A stretch of DNA of 59,837 nt from Pseudonocardiaceae bacterium (GCA_009377865.1 WHTH01000022.1:1-59837), one strand, 5' to 3'. Positions 24,355-34,362 are shown, counted from the first letter of the stretch. The notes: generated by a model not told the origin, from the letters alone. Program-made: numbers and translations.

Positions 24355-25083
24355 TCAGCGCGTCCATGAACTCGACCGGGCGGGGTTTGCCCCGGCAGCC
24401 AACCCCCGTGGCGTCGAGGCCCGTCGCCGGTGCCTGTGGAACCTGTCCTGCCGGCCGTGTCGGGGTTGTCGAACCTGGAGTACGCGCAGGTGGCGGAGAT
24501 CTCGGGATGGTCGCCGGTGATCGCGCCCGAGGCCATCAACTGCCAGGCGCCCGACACCGGCAACATGGAGACGCTGCACCTGTTCGCCACGGAGGCACAG
24601 CGCAAGGAGTGGCTCGAGCCGCTGCTCAGCGGCGAGATCCGGTCCGCGTTCGCGATGACCGAGCCCGACGTCGCGTCGTCGGATGCCACCAACATCACGA
24701 CTGCGATCCGCCGTGACGGCGGCGACTACGTCATCAACGGCCGCAAGTGGTGGATCTCCGGCGCCGCCGATCCCGCTGCCGGGTGTTCATCCTGATGGGC
24801 AAGACCGATCCCGACGCGCATCCGCACCGGCAGCAGTCGATGGTCCTGATCCCCCCGCGACACCGAGGGCGTCGAGATCGTGCGCCATCTCCCGACCTTC
24901 GGCTACCAGGACCAGCACGGGCACTCCGAGATCGTGTTCCACGACGTGCGGGTGCCCGAGTCGAACCTGCTCGGCGAGCAGGGCGGCGGTTTCGCCATCG
25001 CCCAGGCGCGGCTCGGACCCGGCCGCATCCACCACTGCATGCGGCTGACCTCCGCGGCGTCGGATCGAGGGGCGCCGAACTGA
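24355..25083 (+). pseudogene. Acyl-CoA dehydrogenase pseudogene (several frameshifts, both ends lost)
   Basis: Family text runs through successive frames. [13 protein letters not shown] (24411 on) is followed by [40 protein letters not shown] and [16 protein letters not shown] shift near 24775 gives [26 protein letters not shown] shift in the CCCCCC run near 24857 gives [20 protein letters not shown] and GQAR-like [20 protein letters not shown]. The order and spacing are those of the long ACAD10/11-type acyl-CoA dehydrogenases (middle FAD-binding domain). The N-terminal 80 or so residues and the whole C-terminal helical domain with the catalytic base are absent; the chain ends [13 protein letters not shown]. 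It is not functional. Confidence 0.8.
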
Positions 25084-25152
25084 CACGGCCTTTACTTCGA
25101 ACGTCCCTCAACCAGACCAAACACACCGCTCAATACGGGTTAGGGTGGAGGT

Positions 25153-26214
25153 ATGACTTCCGTCTCGTTGGGCATCCCGGCCGTCAACTCGGCGACCGAA
25201 CCCGACCCGGCGCGTCCCGATCATCCCGGCTTGCTGGACCGCTACGGGCGGGTCGCCACCGACCTGCGGGTATCACTGACCGACCGCTGCAATCTTCGCT
25301 GCACGTACTGCATGCCGCCGGAGGGGCTCGATTGGATGCCCGCCGACCAGGCGCTGACCGACGACGAGGTCGTGCGACTTGTGCGCATCGCCGTCGAGCA
25401 GCTCGGGGTGCGGCAGGTGCGCTTTACCGGTGGTGAGCCACTGCTGCGCCGCGGCCTGGAACGGATCGTGCGAGACATCACGTCGCTGCAGCCTCGACCC
25501 AAGGTGTCGCTGACCAGCAACGGCATCGGCCTGTCGCGGCGGGCCGAGGCGCTGGCCGACGCGGGTCTGGACCGCGTCAATATCTCGCTGGACACACTCG
25601 ACCCCGAGCGCTTCAAGCGGATCAGCCTCCGTAACCGGCTCTCCGACGTGCTCGAGGGGCTCAGTGCCGCCGCAACGACCGACCTGCACCCGGTGAAGGT
25701 CAACTCCGTGTTGCTGCGCGACGTCAACGACGACGAGGCCATCCCGCTGCTGCGCTACTGCCTGGAGCGCGGCTACGAGCTGCGCTTCATCGAGCAGATG
25801 CCGCTCGACGCCCAGCACGGCTGGGACCGCTCCAACATGATCACCGCGGCGGAGATCATGCACCGGTTGAGCGGTGAGTACCGGCTCGAGACCGACACCG
25901 AGGAGCGCGGTTCGGCTCCTGCCGAGCGGTTCCTGGTCGACGGCGGCCCGGCTGCGGTCGGCATCATCGGCTCGGTCACCCGGCCGTTCTGCGGCGACTG
26001 CGACCGCACCCGGCTCACCGCCGACGGGCAGCTTCGGTCGTGCCTGTTCTCGCAGGGCGAGACCGACGTGCGCGGCCCGATGCGGGCGGGCGCGCCCGAT
26101 GACGAGATCGCCGACCTGTGGCGCAACGCGATGTGGCGCAAGGCGGCCGGCCACGGCATCGACGATCCCGGCTTCATCCAGCCGTCGCGTCCGATGAGCG
26201 CGATCGGGGGCTGA
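25153..26214 (+). CDS. moaA: GTP 3',8-cyclase MoaA
   Basis: A 353-residue radical SAM enzyme that, with MoaC, makes cyclic pyranopterin monophosphate, the first step of molybdenum cofactor synthesis. The SAM cluster is C46xxxC50xxC53 in TDRCNLRCTYCMPPEG, the GGEP motif is VRFTGGEPLLRRG, and the second cluster is FCGDCDRTRLTADGQLRSC near residues 276-294. The C-terminus ends in SAIGG; the terminal Gly-Gly is needed for activity. GGTGGAGG precedes ATG 25153. moaD starts three bases after its stop. The product supplies Moco for the cox enzyme in this window. Confidence 0.97.
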   Translation: MTSVSLGIPAVNSATEPDPARPDHPGLLDRYGRVATDLRVSLTDRCNLRCTYCMPPEGLDWMPADQALTDDEVVRLVRIAVEQLGVRQVRFTGGEPLLRRGLERIVRDITSLQPRPKVSLTSNGIGLSRRAEALADAGLDRVNISLDTLDPERFKRISLRNRLSDVLEGLSAAATTDLHPVKVNSVLLRDVNDDEAIPLLRYCLERGYELRFIEQMPLDAQHGWDRSNMITAAEIMHRLSGEYRLETDTEERGSAPAERFLVDGGPAAVGIIGSVTRPFCGDCDRTRLTADGQLRSCLFSQGETDVRGPMRAGAPDDEIADLWRNAMWRKAAGHGIDDPGFIQPSRPMSAIGG

Positions 26215-26217
26215 CGC

Positions 26218-26472
26218 GTGCCGCGGGTGACGGTGCGGTACTTCGCTGGTGCCCGCGCCGCCGCCGGCGTCACCAGCGAGGTGCTCGAACTGCCCGACGG
26301 GGCGCGGGTGTCCGACGCGCTGGAAACGGTCAGCCTCCGCCACGGCGACGATCTCAAGCGGGTACTGGGCGCCAGCAGTTTCCTGCTCGATGCGGTGGCG
26401 GTGCACGATCTCGGGGCTGCGCTACCGACGGGCGCGGAACTCGATGTCCTGCCGCCCTTCGCCGGGGGCTGA
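26218..26472 (+). CDS. moaD: Molybdopterin synthase small subunit MoaD
   Basis: An 84-residue ubiquitin-fold protein from GTG 26218 (VPRVTVRYFAGARAAAGVTS). It ends LDVLPPFAGG; the C-terminal Gly-Gly is adenylated and carries the thiocarboxylate sulfur donated to precursor Z together with MoaE. It lies three bases after moaA, so both are in one operon. Its MoaE partner is encoded as the C-terminal part of the Mog fusion at 27577-28563 on the opposite strand. Confidence 0.92.
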   Translation: MPRVTVRYFAGARAAAGVTSEVLELPDGARVSDALETVSLRHGDDLKRVLGASSFLLDAVAVHDLGAALPTGAELDVLPPFAGG

Positions 26473-26541
26473 GCACGGCTGCGCGGTGTGAGCTGGGTCT
26501 CAGCGTGAGCACCAGATCTCGAACCGGCTACAGGCGAGTAA

Positions 26542-27450
<909 letters not shown>

Positions 27451-27491
27451 GACTGGTCGGCTCCGGAGCGATCCGGGTGCCGGTCACGCAT

Positions 27492-27529
27492 GTGGCCCCC
27501 GTCGTCCCCCCCGACGCGACGGGGGCCAC
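27492..27529. terminator. Bidirectional terminator hairpin after rpf
   Basis: GTGGCCCCCGTCG (27492-27504) pairs with CGACGGGGGCCAC (27517-27529) around a 12-base loop, a perfect 13-base stem. It sits between the convergent rpf and mog-moaE genes. No strong T run follows on either side. Confidence 0.7.
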
Positions 27530-27576
27530 GTGCATGCCGGGCTCGGGTGTATGTCGGGCCCCGGCCGATTCAGTTC

Positions 27577-28563
27577 CTACGGGCAGTTGACCCATTCATC
27601 GGTGCCGTCGGGAAAGTCCTGGCGCTTCCACACCGGCAGCTGCATCTTGACCTCGTCGACCAGCGCAGCGCAGGCGGCGAAGGCCTCTTCGCGGTGCGCC
27701 GCTGCGACCGCGCAGGCCAGCGCCGCCTCGCCGATCGCCAGCGGGCCCAGCCGGTGGCTGACCGCCAGCGCCTGCACGGCCGGATGGGCGGCAGCGATCT
27801 CAGCGGCCACCCTCGCGATGACGTCGCCCCCACTGGGGTGGCCCGAGTACTCCAGCGCGCGCACCGCACGACCACCGTCGTGGTCGCGGACGACGCCGGC
27901 GAAGCTGACCACGGCACCGGCCGTCGCCGAGGACACCAGCCGCGCATGCTCCTCGAGGTCGAGCGGGTCCTCGGTGACCACGGCGCGGCGGACCTCGCCG
28001 CCCCCCGACGGCTCCACGTGCGCCGACGGTGTGCTGTCACGGCGGTCGGCCTGCTCGCCCTGCCCAGATTCGGCATGGTCCGAACCGTGCAGCTGCTCCA
28101 CGGCGTGCGTGAGAACCCCGTCGAGCACCCCCAGCCCGTCGCGAACGCCGCCCGTCGATCCCGGCAGCGTGATGACGAGCGTGCGCCCCGCGGTACCTGC
28201 GACTCCCCGGGACAGCACAGCGGTCGGCACCTGGGGCAGGCCGGCGTCCCGGATCGCGTCGGCGAGGCCGGGCAGCCGGCGGTCGAGCAACGGTTCGACC
28301 GCCTCGGGCGTGCGGTCGGTCGGGGTGATGCCGGTGCCACCGGAGGTGAGCACCACGTCCACCGCGGCGGCCACCGCCTCGGCGACCGCCTCCCGCACCG
28401 GGGAGCCGTCCGGCACAACAGCCGCATCGGGGGTCTCGAAACCCCACTCGCGCAGCCATTCGGTGATCACGGGGCCGGTACGGTCCGGGTAGACTCCGGC
28501 GGCGGCTCGGTTGGAGGCCACCACCACGCGGGCGCGACGGCCGGGAGCCGGCGTTGCAGTCAT
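27577..28563 (-). CDS. Fusion of molybdopterin adenylyltransferase-like MogA and molybdopterin synthase large subunit MoaE
   Basis: A 328-residue protein from ATG 28563, overlapping the moaC stop (ATGA). Residues about 8-160 are a MogA/MoaB domain: RVVVASNRAAAGVYPDRTGP, VVLTSGGTGITPTDRTPEAV (conserved GGTG) and LVITLPGSTGGVRDGLGV. A Ser/Glu-rich linker (about 163-190) leads to MoaE (about 195-328): GAVVSFAGVVRDHDGGRAVR, LEYSGHPSGGD, AVSHRLGPLAIGEAALACAV, REEAFAACAALVDEVKMQLP and VWKRQDFPDGTDEWV, with the catalytic lysines. The fusion links sulfur insertion (with MoaD) to activation of molybdopterin for metal insertion. Such MogA-MoaE fusions are known in actinobacteria. Confidence 0.93.
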   Translation of the reverse strand: MTATPAPGRRARVVVASNRAAAGVYPDRTGPVITEWLREWGFETPDAAVVPDGSPVREAVAEAVAAAVDVVLTSGGTGITPTDRTPEAVEPLLDRRLPGLADAIRDAGLPQVPTAVLSRGVAGTAGRTLVITLPGSTGGVRDGLGVLDGVLTHAVEQLHGSDHAESGQGEQADRRDSTPSAHVEPSGGGEVRRAVVTEDPLDLEEHARLVSSATAGAVVSFAGVVRDHDGGRAVRALEYSGHPSGGDVIARVAAEIAAAHPAVQALAVSHRLGPLAIGEAALACAVAAAHREEAFAACAALVDEVKMQLPVWKRQDFPDGTDEWVNCP

Positions 28564-29039
28564 CGTCCCTCCTCGCGGACCCACGTGCCGGTCTTGCCAC
28601 CCTCCTTGCGCTCGACCCGCACGCTGTCGAGCACCGCGGCGGGATCGACCGCCTTGACCATGTCGTGCAGCGCCAGGCCTGCGACCGCGACCGCGGTGAG
28701 CGCCTCCATCTCCACCCCGGTGCGGTCGGTGGTGCGCACCGTCGCGGTGATCTGCACCTGCGCGCCGTCGGGATCGAGGTCGACGGTGACGCCGGAGATC
28801 GCGACCGGATGGCACAGCGGGACGAGGTCAGGGGTGCGCTTGGCCCCCATGATCCCAGCGATCCGCGCGGTGGCCAGCGCGTCGCCCTTGGGCAGCTCAC
28901 CAGCGCGCAGCAGGCCGACCACCTCCTCGGTGGTATGCAGCACGCCACTCGCGACCGCCCGCCGGGCGGTGGTGTCCTTGCCCGACACGTCGACCATCCG
29001 CGCCGCGCCGTGCTCGTCGGTGTGAGTCAGCTCCGCCAT
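28560..29039 (-). CDS. moaC: Cyclic pyranopterin monophosphate synthase MoaC
   Basis: A 159-residue protein from ATG 29039. Conserved MoaC blocks are HTDEHGAARMVDVSGKDTTA (N-terminal MVDVSxK), KGDALATARIAGIMGAKRTP, LVPLCHPVAISGVTVDLD (catalytic LIPLCHP) and VEMEALTAVAVAGLALHDMV KAVD. It acts after MoaA to form cyclic pyranopterin monophosphate. It is coupled to the mog-moaE fusion by ATGA. Its upstream side carries the palindrome doublet that follows the malic enzyme gene. Confidence 0.96.
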   Translation of the reverse strand: MAELTHTDEHGAARMVDVSGKDTTARRAVASGVLHTTEEVVGLLRAGELPKGDALATARIAGIMGAKRTPDLVPLCHPVAISGVTVDLDPDGAQVQITATVRTTDRTGVEMEALTAVAVAGLALHDMVKAVDPAAVLDSVRVERKEGGKTGTWVREEGR

Positions 29040-29072
29040 TGCCACGATCCTATGCGGAGGCGACGCCCGACA

Positions 29073-29144
29073 GCCCGTTTCGGAACCCAAACGGGGTTTG
29101 CAGGACTCCGAGACCCCCGTTTCGGAACCGAAACGGGGTTTGCA
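29073..29144. repeat. Doublet of palindromic repeats downstream of the malic enzyme gene
   Basis: CCCGTTTCGGAACCCAAACGG (29073-29093) and CCCGTTTCGGAACCGAAACGG (about 29117-29137), each followed by GGTTTGCAG, are reverse-complement versions of the 23.4-kb repeats. Read in the direction of the malic enzyme gene they have the same orientation as the copies after the MFS gene: CAAACCCCGTTTCGGTTCC. Confidence 0.75.
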
Positions 29145-29156
29145 GAACCCGTTCAG

Positions 29157-30569
29157 TCAGACCTCGGTGGCCGCCGCGGGGGTCAGGTGCTGCTCGGCGG
29201 CTCGGCGCACGGCGTCGGCGACCGCGGGCGCGACGTGCGCGTCGAAGACGCTGGGCACGATGAACGAAGCGTTGAGGTTCTCGGCCGGCACCACGTCGGC
29301 GATCGCGGTCGACGCGGCGACCAGCATGCCGTCGGTGATCTTGTGCGCGCCAGCGTCGAGCAGGCCGCGGAAGACGCCGGGGAAGGCGAGCACGTTGTTG
29401 ATCTGATTCGGGTAGTCCGACCGGCCGGTGGCCACCACCGCCGCATGCTGCTGGGCAGCCAGCGGGTCGATCTCAGGATCAGGGTTGGCCAGCGCGAACA
29501 CGATCGGGTCCGGCGCCATGCTCGCCACGTCGGCGACGTCGAGCAGGTTCGGTGCCGACACCCCGATGAACACGTCCGCACCGCGCACCGCGTCGCGCAA
29601 GCCGCCGGTGAGCCCGGCAGCGTTGGTGCCGGCGGCGATCCATTCCAGGCTGGGATCGAGACCTGGCCGTTCAGCGTGCACGACGCCGTCGACGTCGACG
29701 GCGGTCAGGTGCGCGGGTGCCAGCGGCAGCAGCAACCGGATGGTCGCCGAACCGGCGGCGCCCACGCCGCAGACGACGACCCGGCAGTCAGCGAGGCGCT
29801 TGCCCACGACCCGCAGCGCGTTGCGCAGTGCGGCGAGCACCACCACGGCCGTGCCGTGCTGGTCGTCGTGGAAGACCGGGATGTCGAGCAGCGAGCGCAG
29901 CCGCGCCTCGATCTCGAAGCACCGGGGCGCCGCGATGTCCTCGAGGTTGATGCTGCCGTAGACCGGGGCGATCAGCTGCACCGCGCGGACGATCTCTTCG
30001 GAGTCCTGGGTGTCGAGGCAGACCGGCCAGGCGTCGACGCCGGCGAACTTCTTGAACAGCGCCGCCTTGCCCTCCATGACGGGCAGCGCCGCCGCCGGGC
30101 CCAGGTTGCCCAGTCCCAGCACCGCGGAGCCGTCGGTCACCACGGCGACCGTGTTGCGCTTGATGGTCAGCCGACGGGCGTCGTCGGGGTTGGCGGCGAT
30201 CGCCTGGCACACCCGCGCCACGCCGGGGGTGTAGGCGCGGGACAGGTCGTCGCGGTTGCGCAGCGCGACCTTGGAGGTGACCTCCAGCTTGCCGCCCAGG
30301 TGCACCAGGAAGGTCCGGTCGGACACCTTGCGCACCCGGACCCCGGGCAGCGTGCCGAGCGCATCGGTGACGCTGCTGCTGTGGTCCTCCGACAGTGCAT
30401 CACAGCTGATGTCGACGACGAGCCGGTCGGCGTGGGACTCGACGACGTCGAAGGCGGTGATGACGCCCCCTACCCGCCCGATCGCGCTGGTGAGGTCACC
30501 GGCCGCGCCGGCCGAGGGTGGGGCCTCGACCCGCACGATGATCGAGTAGCCCGGGCCCGGGATCGGCAT
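29157..30569 (-). CDS. NAD(P)-dependent malic enzyme with N-terminal ACT-like domain
   Basis: The product is 470 residues from ATG 30569. Residues about 1-85 form an ACT-like regulatory domain (YSIIVRVEAPPSAGAAGDLT, GGVITAFDVVESHADRLVVD). The malic enzyme body follows: AYTPGVARVCQAIA (substrate Tyr), NTVAVVTDGSAVLGLGNLGP, ALPVMEGKAALFKKFAGVDA (catalytic Lys), NLEDIAAPRCFEIEARL, FHDDQHGTAVVVLAALRNAL (metal Asp pair) and the Rossmann VVVCGVGAAGSATIRLLL. It decarboxylates malate to pyruvate, supplying reducing power and linking TCA and glycolytic pools. ACT fusion suggests amino-acid or effector control. It precedes moaC on the same strand but is separated by the repeats. Confidence 0.95.
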   Translation of the reverse strand: MPIPGPGYSIIVRVEAPPSAGAAGDLTSAIGRVGGVITAFDVVESHADRLVVDISCDALSEDHSSSVTDALGTLPGVRVRKVSDRTFLVHLGGKLEVTSKVALRNRDDLSRAYTPGVARVCQAIAANPDDARRLTIKRNTVAVVTDGSAVLGLGNLGPAAALPVMEGKAALFKKFAGVDAWPVCLDTQDSEEIVRAVQLIAPVYGSINLEDIAAPRCFEIEARLRSLLDIPVFHDDQHGTAVVVLAALRNALRVVGKRLADCRVVVCGVGAAGSATIRLLLPLAPAHLTAVDVDGVVHAERPGLDPSLEWIAAGTNAAGLTGGLRDAVRGADVFIGVSAPNLLDVADVASMAPDPIVFALANPDPEIDPLAAQQHAAVVATGRSDYPNQINNVLAFPGVFRGLLDAGAHKITDGMLVAASTAIADVVPAENLNASFIVPSVFDAHVAPAVADAVRRAAEQHLTPAAATEV

Positions 30570-30575
30570 CCGGGG

Positions 30576-30755
30576 TCACTTGTTGATCTCGGTAGTCGGG
30601 TGCTCGTAGGGCACCGACTCCACCGGGAACGTCAGCTCGCCGAACGGCGACAGCGCACCCTGCCAGGGGCTGGCGAGCTCGCTGACCGGGTGGTCCTCTT
30701 CCGACTGGCTCGGCCAGGTCGGGTCGATCCGATCCTTGGGATCTCGCTTGGCCAT
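30576..30755 (-). CDS. Small conserved hydrophilic protein (59 aa)
   Basis: From ATG 30755 with GGAGGAG immediately upstream. The sequence begins MAKRDPKDRIDPTWPSQSEE and contains VSELASPWQGALSPFGELTF. It is charged and proline-rich, without membrane segments or cysteines. I do not recognise a named family. The good ribosome site and a tight 6-base gap to the malic enzyme start argue for a real gene co-transcribed with it. Confidence 0.6.
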   Translation of the reverse strand: MAKRDPKDRIDPTWPSQSEEDHPVSELASPWQGALSPFGELTFPVESVPYEHPTTEINK

Positions 30756-30767
30756 GGCTCCTCCTCG

Positions 30768-30821
30768 CCCAGTGCGGTCTGAACCCAGTGCGGTCTGAAC
30801 CCAGTGCGGTCTGAACCCAGT
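30768..30821. repeat. 16-bp tandem repeat, 3 copies plus a partial
   Basis: The unit CCCAGTGCGGTCTGAA occurs at 30768, 30784 and 30800, with a fourth partial CCCAGT at 30816-30821. It lies between the divergent small gene (start 30755) and the helicase-associated gene (start 30853), so it covers the promoter region of both. Three exact units suggest either a regulatory array or recent slippage. Confidence 0.85.
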
Positions 30822-30852
30822 ATCGCCGATGCAGTTGGCTACCGTGGAGGGG

Positions 30853-33156
30853 ATGCCCGCCACCTCGCTGGCCGACTGGCTGCGCTCCCTCGACGACGAT
30901 GCGCTGGCCGCGCTGCTGCTCGCGCGGCCGGACGTCGCCGTGCCCGCACCGGCCGACTCGGCCGTGCTGGCGACCCGCGCCGGCACCCGGGCCTCGGTGG
31001 CCCGCGGCTGCGAGGACCTGAACCGGTTCACCCTCGCCGTGCTCACCGCGCTGGTAGTCGCCGAGGCCGACACCGCGCCGGTGGGCCGGTTGCAGGTGGC
31101 CCGGTTGCTCGGCCGCGACGTGCCGGCGGCGCCCACCCGGCAGGCGCTGCAGACCCTGCGGCAGCGCGCGCTGGCCTGGGGCGGCGACGAGGCGATCTCG
31201 GTGGTGCCCGCGGTGCGCGAGGTCACCGGCCCGCACCCCGGCGGGCTCGGCAGGCCGGTTGCCGAGCTCGACGATGTCGACCTCGACGCCGCGATCGGCG
31301 AGCTCGGCGAAGACGAGCAGCGGCTGCTGCAGACGCTGGCCGACGGCTCACCGGTCGGCTCCACCCGGGACGCCGCCGAGGTGACCACCCTGGAGCAGGC
31401 GCGGACGCCCGTGCAGCGGCTGCTGGCCCGGGGACTGCTCCGGCGGGTCGACTCCGGCACCGTCGAACTGCCCGCGCAGCTCGGCATCGCGCTGCGCGGC
31501 GGTCACCCGCTCGGCGTTGTCGAGCTGTCCGAGCCCGAGCTCCCGATCCAGGTCCACGAGATGTCCACAGTGGACTCCACCGCCGCCGTCGAGGTGCTCG
31601 AACTGCTGCGCCACACCGAGAACCTGCTCACGACCTGGTCCGACGATCCACCCGCCGTGCTGCGCTCCGGGGGTCTGGGCGTGCGGGAGCTGCGCCGTGT
31701 CGCCCGCTTGCTGGAGATCGACGAGTCCAGGGCGGCACTGCTCGCCGAGCTGCTCGTCGAGGCTGGGCTGCTCGTAGCCGGCGATACCCGCACGGGCGCG
31801 TCCGGAGCGCAGCACTGGCGGCCCACCACCGCCGTCGACGGCTGGCTGGCCGCCGCACCCGAGCAACGGTGGGCAACCCTGGCTGCGGCCTGGCTGGCAC
31901 TGCCCCGGTTGCCGGGGCTGACAGGCGCCCGCGACGAACGCGACCGCGTGATCGCCCCACTGTCGGAGGAGCTGCGCCGGCCGCTGGCGCCGTTACAACG
32001 CCGCGGGATCCTCGACGCGATCGCCGAACTCGCTCCCGGTGCCGGGGTCCGCAGCCCGGAAGACCTCGCTGCCGTGCTGGCCTGGCGCGCCCCCCGTCGC
32101 GGCGGGCGGCTGCGTGACGACATGGTGGGCTGGACGCTGCGGGAGGCGACGGCGCTCGGCGTGACGGCGCTGGGCGCCGTGACGTCGGCGGCGCGCACGC
32201 TGCTCGGCCGCCTCGATCCCGACGGGACCGGCCGGGACGCAGCGATAGCGGAGGCGGCCCGGGTAGCCGCCGCCGCACTGCCCGCCCCGCTGGACCACGT
32301 GCTCGTGCAGGCCGATCGCACCATCGTCGCGCCCGGGCCGCTGCAACCCGAACTCGCCGCCGAGCTCGCGCTGCTCGCCGAGGAGGAGTCGGGCGGCAGC
32401 GCCACCGTCTACCGCGTCACCGAGCGCAGCGTGCGTCGCGCGCTCGACGCCGGGCGTGGCGCCGAGGACCTGCACGAGTTGCTGCGCACCCGCTCACGGA
32501 CCCCGGTGCCACAGTCGCTGACCTACCTCATCGACGATGTGGCGCGCCGGCACGGCCGGTTGCGTGGCGGTATGGCCGGATCGTTCCTGCGCTGCGACGA
32601 CGAGGTGCTGCTCGCCGAACTGCTGGCCCAGCCCGTCGCCGAACGCTGCGAGCTGCGCCGGCTCGCGCCCACCGTGCTGATCAGCCCGCTGCCGCTGGCC
32701 GATCTGCTCGACGAGGTGCGCGGCGCGGGGTTCGCTCCGGTCGCAGAGGGCGCGCAGGGCCAGCTGCTGGACCTGCGAGCGGCGGCAACCCGTGCGGCCA
32801 CGCCGGCCCGGGTGCCACGGCGCTCCCCGGTGCCGCCGGCGCCCTCGGAGGAGCAGCTGGCGGCACTGGTCCGGGGCGTGCGGGCAGGTGACGCCGCCGC
32901 GGGCGCGCCGCGCGGGCCGGCACTGGCGACCAACGGCACGTCCACCGGTGCGACGCTGGAGCTGCTGCAGGGGGCGGCCACCGCGGGCAGCAGCGTCTGG
33001 ATCGGCTACGTCGACTCGCACGGCGTGGCCAGCAACCGAATCGTCGCACCGGTGAGCGTGAGCGCCGGCGTGCTCGAAGGCTTCGACCGCTCCCGTGGCG
33101 AGCTGCACCGGTTCCGGCTACACCGGATCACCTCGGCGGCGGTGGTCAGCGACTGA
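30853..33156 (+). CDS. XPB-associated protein with helicase C-terminal/WYL-like architecture (Helicase_C_3)
   Basis: ATG 30853 follows TGGAGGGG. The 767-residue protein starts [20 protein letters not shown] and contains winged-helix-like segments in the first 350 residues. Further on come [20 protein letters not shown], the hallmark of the Helicase_C_3 domain, then [40 protein letters not shown] and [20 protein letters not shown]. The C-terminal [20 protein letters not shown] resembles a WYL-type strand region. In actinobacteria these proteins occur with XPB-type helicases; here that helicase is at 37.9 kb. It has no Walker motifs. It may be an accessory factor in DNA repair. Confidence 0.8.
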   Translation: MPATSLADWLRSLDDDALAALLLARPDVAVPAPADSAVLATRAGTRASVARGCEDLNRFTLAVLTALVVAEADTAPVGRLQVARLLGRDVPAAPTRQALQTLRQRALAWGGDEAISVVPAVREVTGPHPGGLGRPVAELDDVDLDAAIGELGEDEQRLLQTLADGSPVGSTRDAAEVTTLEQARTPVQRLLARGLLRRVDSGTVELPAQLGIALRGGHPLGVVELSEPELPIQVHEMSTVDSTAAVEVLELLRHTENLLTTWSDDPPAVLRSGGLGVRELRRVARLLEIDESRAALLAELLVEAGLLVAGDTRTGASGAQHWRPTTAVDGWLAAAPEQRWATLAAAWLALPRLPGLTGARDERDRVIAPLSEELRRPLAPLQRRGILDAIAELAPGAGVRSPEDLAAVLAWRAPRRGGRLRDDMVGWTLREATALGVTALGAVTSAARTLLGRLDPDGTGRDAAIAEAARVAAAALPAPLDHVLVQADRTIVAPGPLQPELAAELALLAEEESGGSATVYRVTERSVRRALDAGRGAEDLHELLRTRSRTPVPQSLTYLIDDVARRHGRLRGGMAGSFLRCDDEVLLAELLAQPVAERCELRRLAPTVLISPLPLADLLDEVRGAGFAPVAEGAQGQLLDLRAAATRAATPARVPRRSPVPPAPSEEQLAALVRGVRAGDAAAGAPRGPALATNGTSTGATLELLQGAATAGSSVWIGYVDSHGVASNRIVAPVSVSAGVLEGFDRSRGELHRFRLHRITSAAVVSD

Positions 33157-33179
33157 CAGCCACCCTGGGGGAGCGGGAG

Positions 33180-33773
33180 TCAGGCCCGGGCCGCCTCCGA
33201 CTGGCGCATCGCGTGCTCGACCAGGCCGATCAAGGCGTGCTTCGTGGACTCCCGCTCGCGGGCGTCGCACGGGACGATCGGCACCGCCGGATCGATCGCC
33301 AGCGCGTCCCTGACGTCCTCGAGCCGGTGGGAAAGCACCCCGTCGAAGCAGTTCAGCCCGACCACATAGGGCAGCCCACGGTCCTCGAAGAAGTCGATCG
33401 CCGCGAAGCAGTCGGCCAACCGCCGGGTGTCGACCAGCACGACCGCGCCGATCGCGCCGCGCACCAGGTCGTCCCACATGAACCAGAAACGGTGCTGGCC
33501 CGGTGTGCCGAACAGGTACAGGATCAGTTCCGAGTCCAGCGAGACACGGCCGAAGTCCATCGCGACCGTCGTGGTCGTCTTGTCCGGCGTGGCAGCAAGG
33601 TCGTCGGTGCCCGAACTGGCGTCTGTGAGCACCGCCTCGGTCGTCAGCGGCACGATCTCGGAGACCGAGCCGACGAAGGTCGTCTTGCCGACACCGAACC
33701 CACCGGCGACCACGATCTTCGCGGAGATCGTCCTTCTCGACGTGGTGGCCTGGTCAGAGCCGACGGAGTCCAC
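33180..33773 (-). CDS. cvnD: Conservon GTP-binding protein CvnD
   Basis: A 197-residue small GTPase-like protein. Visible motifs are the P loop KIVVAGGFGVGKTTFVGSVS (about 19-38), DFGRV, LYLFGTPGQHRFWFMWDDLV (G3, TPGQ) and GLNCFDGV in place of NKxD. Conservons encode a sensor (CvnA), a roadblock protein (CvnB), a DUF742 protein (CvnC) and this G protein, forming a membrane-associated complex that influences development in Streptomyces. The gene overlaps cvnC by 20 bases. It is the last of the four; no cytochrome P450 (cvnE) follows. Confidence 0.93.
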   Translation of the reverse strand: MDSVGSDQATTSRRTISAKIVVAGGFGVGKTTFVGSVSEIVPLTTEAVLTDASSGTDDLAATPDKTTTTVAMDFGRVSLDSELILYLFGTPGQHRFWFMWDDLVRGAIGAVVLVDTRRLADCFAAIDFFEDRGLPYVVGLNCFDGVLSHRLEDVRDALAIDPAVPIVPCDARERESTKHALIGLVEHAMRQSEAARA

Positions 33774-34335
33774 TGAGCACCCTTTCCATCAAGGCCCGGT
33801 CGGGTGCGTCGCCGGAGGCGCCGGTGGTGTCGTGCACCACGACGAGGTCCATGTCGGTCATGTCCGCCAGCAGGACCTTCGCCACACCCAGCGGTAGCGG
33901 CAGCAGTGCGGCCACCTCGGCCACCGACCGCGGGCTGCTGCACAGCTCGGCGACCGCCCGGTGCTCGACACTGGCCAGGGCCACGACGTCGTGGCCGTGC
34001 TCGCTGGTGGACACCAGGGTCTCCACCGCGAAGTCGTGAGCGGGGCGGGTGCGGCCTCTCGTCCAGGTATAGGGCCGTACCGCGGCGGCGTCGTCCTCCG
34101 GGTCGTCGCCGGGGACCGGTTCGGCAGTGGTCGGCTCCCACTCCTCGTCGGTACCGCCACCCAGCGGCGGCTCCGGGGTCACCCCGAACAGCGATACCGG
34201 CGGCTGGGCGGGCGGCTCGTCCTTGCGCCGCCGCCGCCGGGTGCGTCCAGAGTCCAGCGAGAGGTTGTTGAGCACGTCGGCGAAGGTCGGTTCCGGAGTC
34301 TCGCCGGAACCTTCCTGCGCGCCTGGTTCGGTCAC
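33754..34335 (-). CDS. cvnC: Conservon DUF742 protein CvnC
   Basis: A 193-residue protein. The first 80 residues are acidic and Pro-rich (PPAQPPVSLFGVTPEPPLGG). The DUF742 domain (about 84-193) begins VRPYTWTRGRTRPAHDFAVE and shows a winged-helix-like section: VALASVEHRAVAELCSSPRS, VAEVAALLPLPLGVAKVLLA. It ends in APDRALMERVLSGLRRL, the conserved C-terminal tail. CvnC proteins bridge the sensor and the G protein. The N-terminal extension is longer than in many CvnC proteins. Confidence 0.92.
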   Translation of the reverse strand: MTEPGAQEGSGETPEPTFADVLNNLSLDSGRTRRRRRKDEPPAQPPVSLFGVTPEPPLGGGTDEEWEPTTAEPVPGDDPEDDAAAVRPYTWTRGRTRPAHDFAVETLVSTSEHGHDVVALASVEHRAVAELCSSPRSVAEVAALLPLPLGVAKVLLADMTDMDLVVVHDTTGASGDAPDRALMERVLSGLRRL

Positions 34336-34362
34336 CGCCGGTTCACCGCCGTCCCGCAGCCC

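Noticed and set aside
28554..30782. 742-codon plus-strand open frame across moaC and the malic enzyme gene
   Set aside because: It overlaps two well-supported minus-strand genes and the intergenic repeats; its composition is that of an antisense frame.
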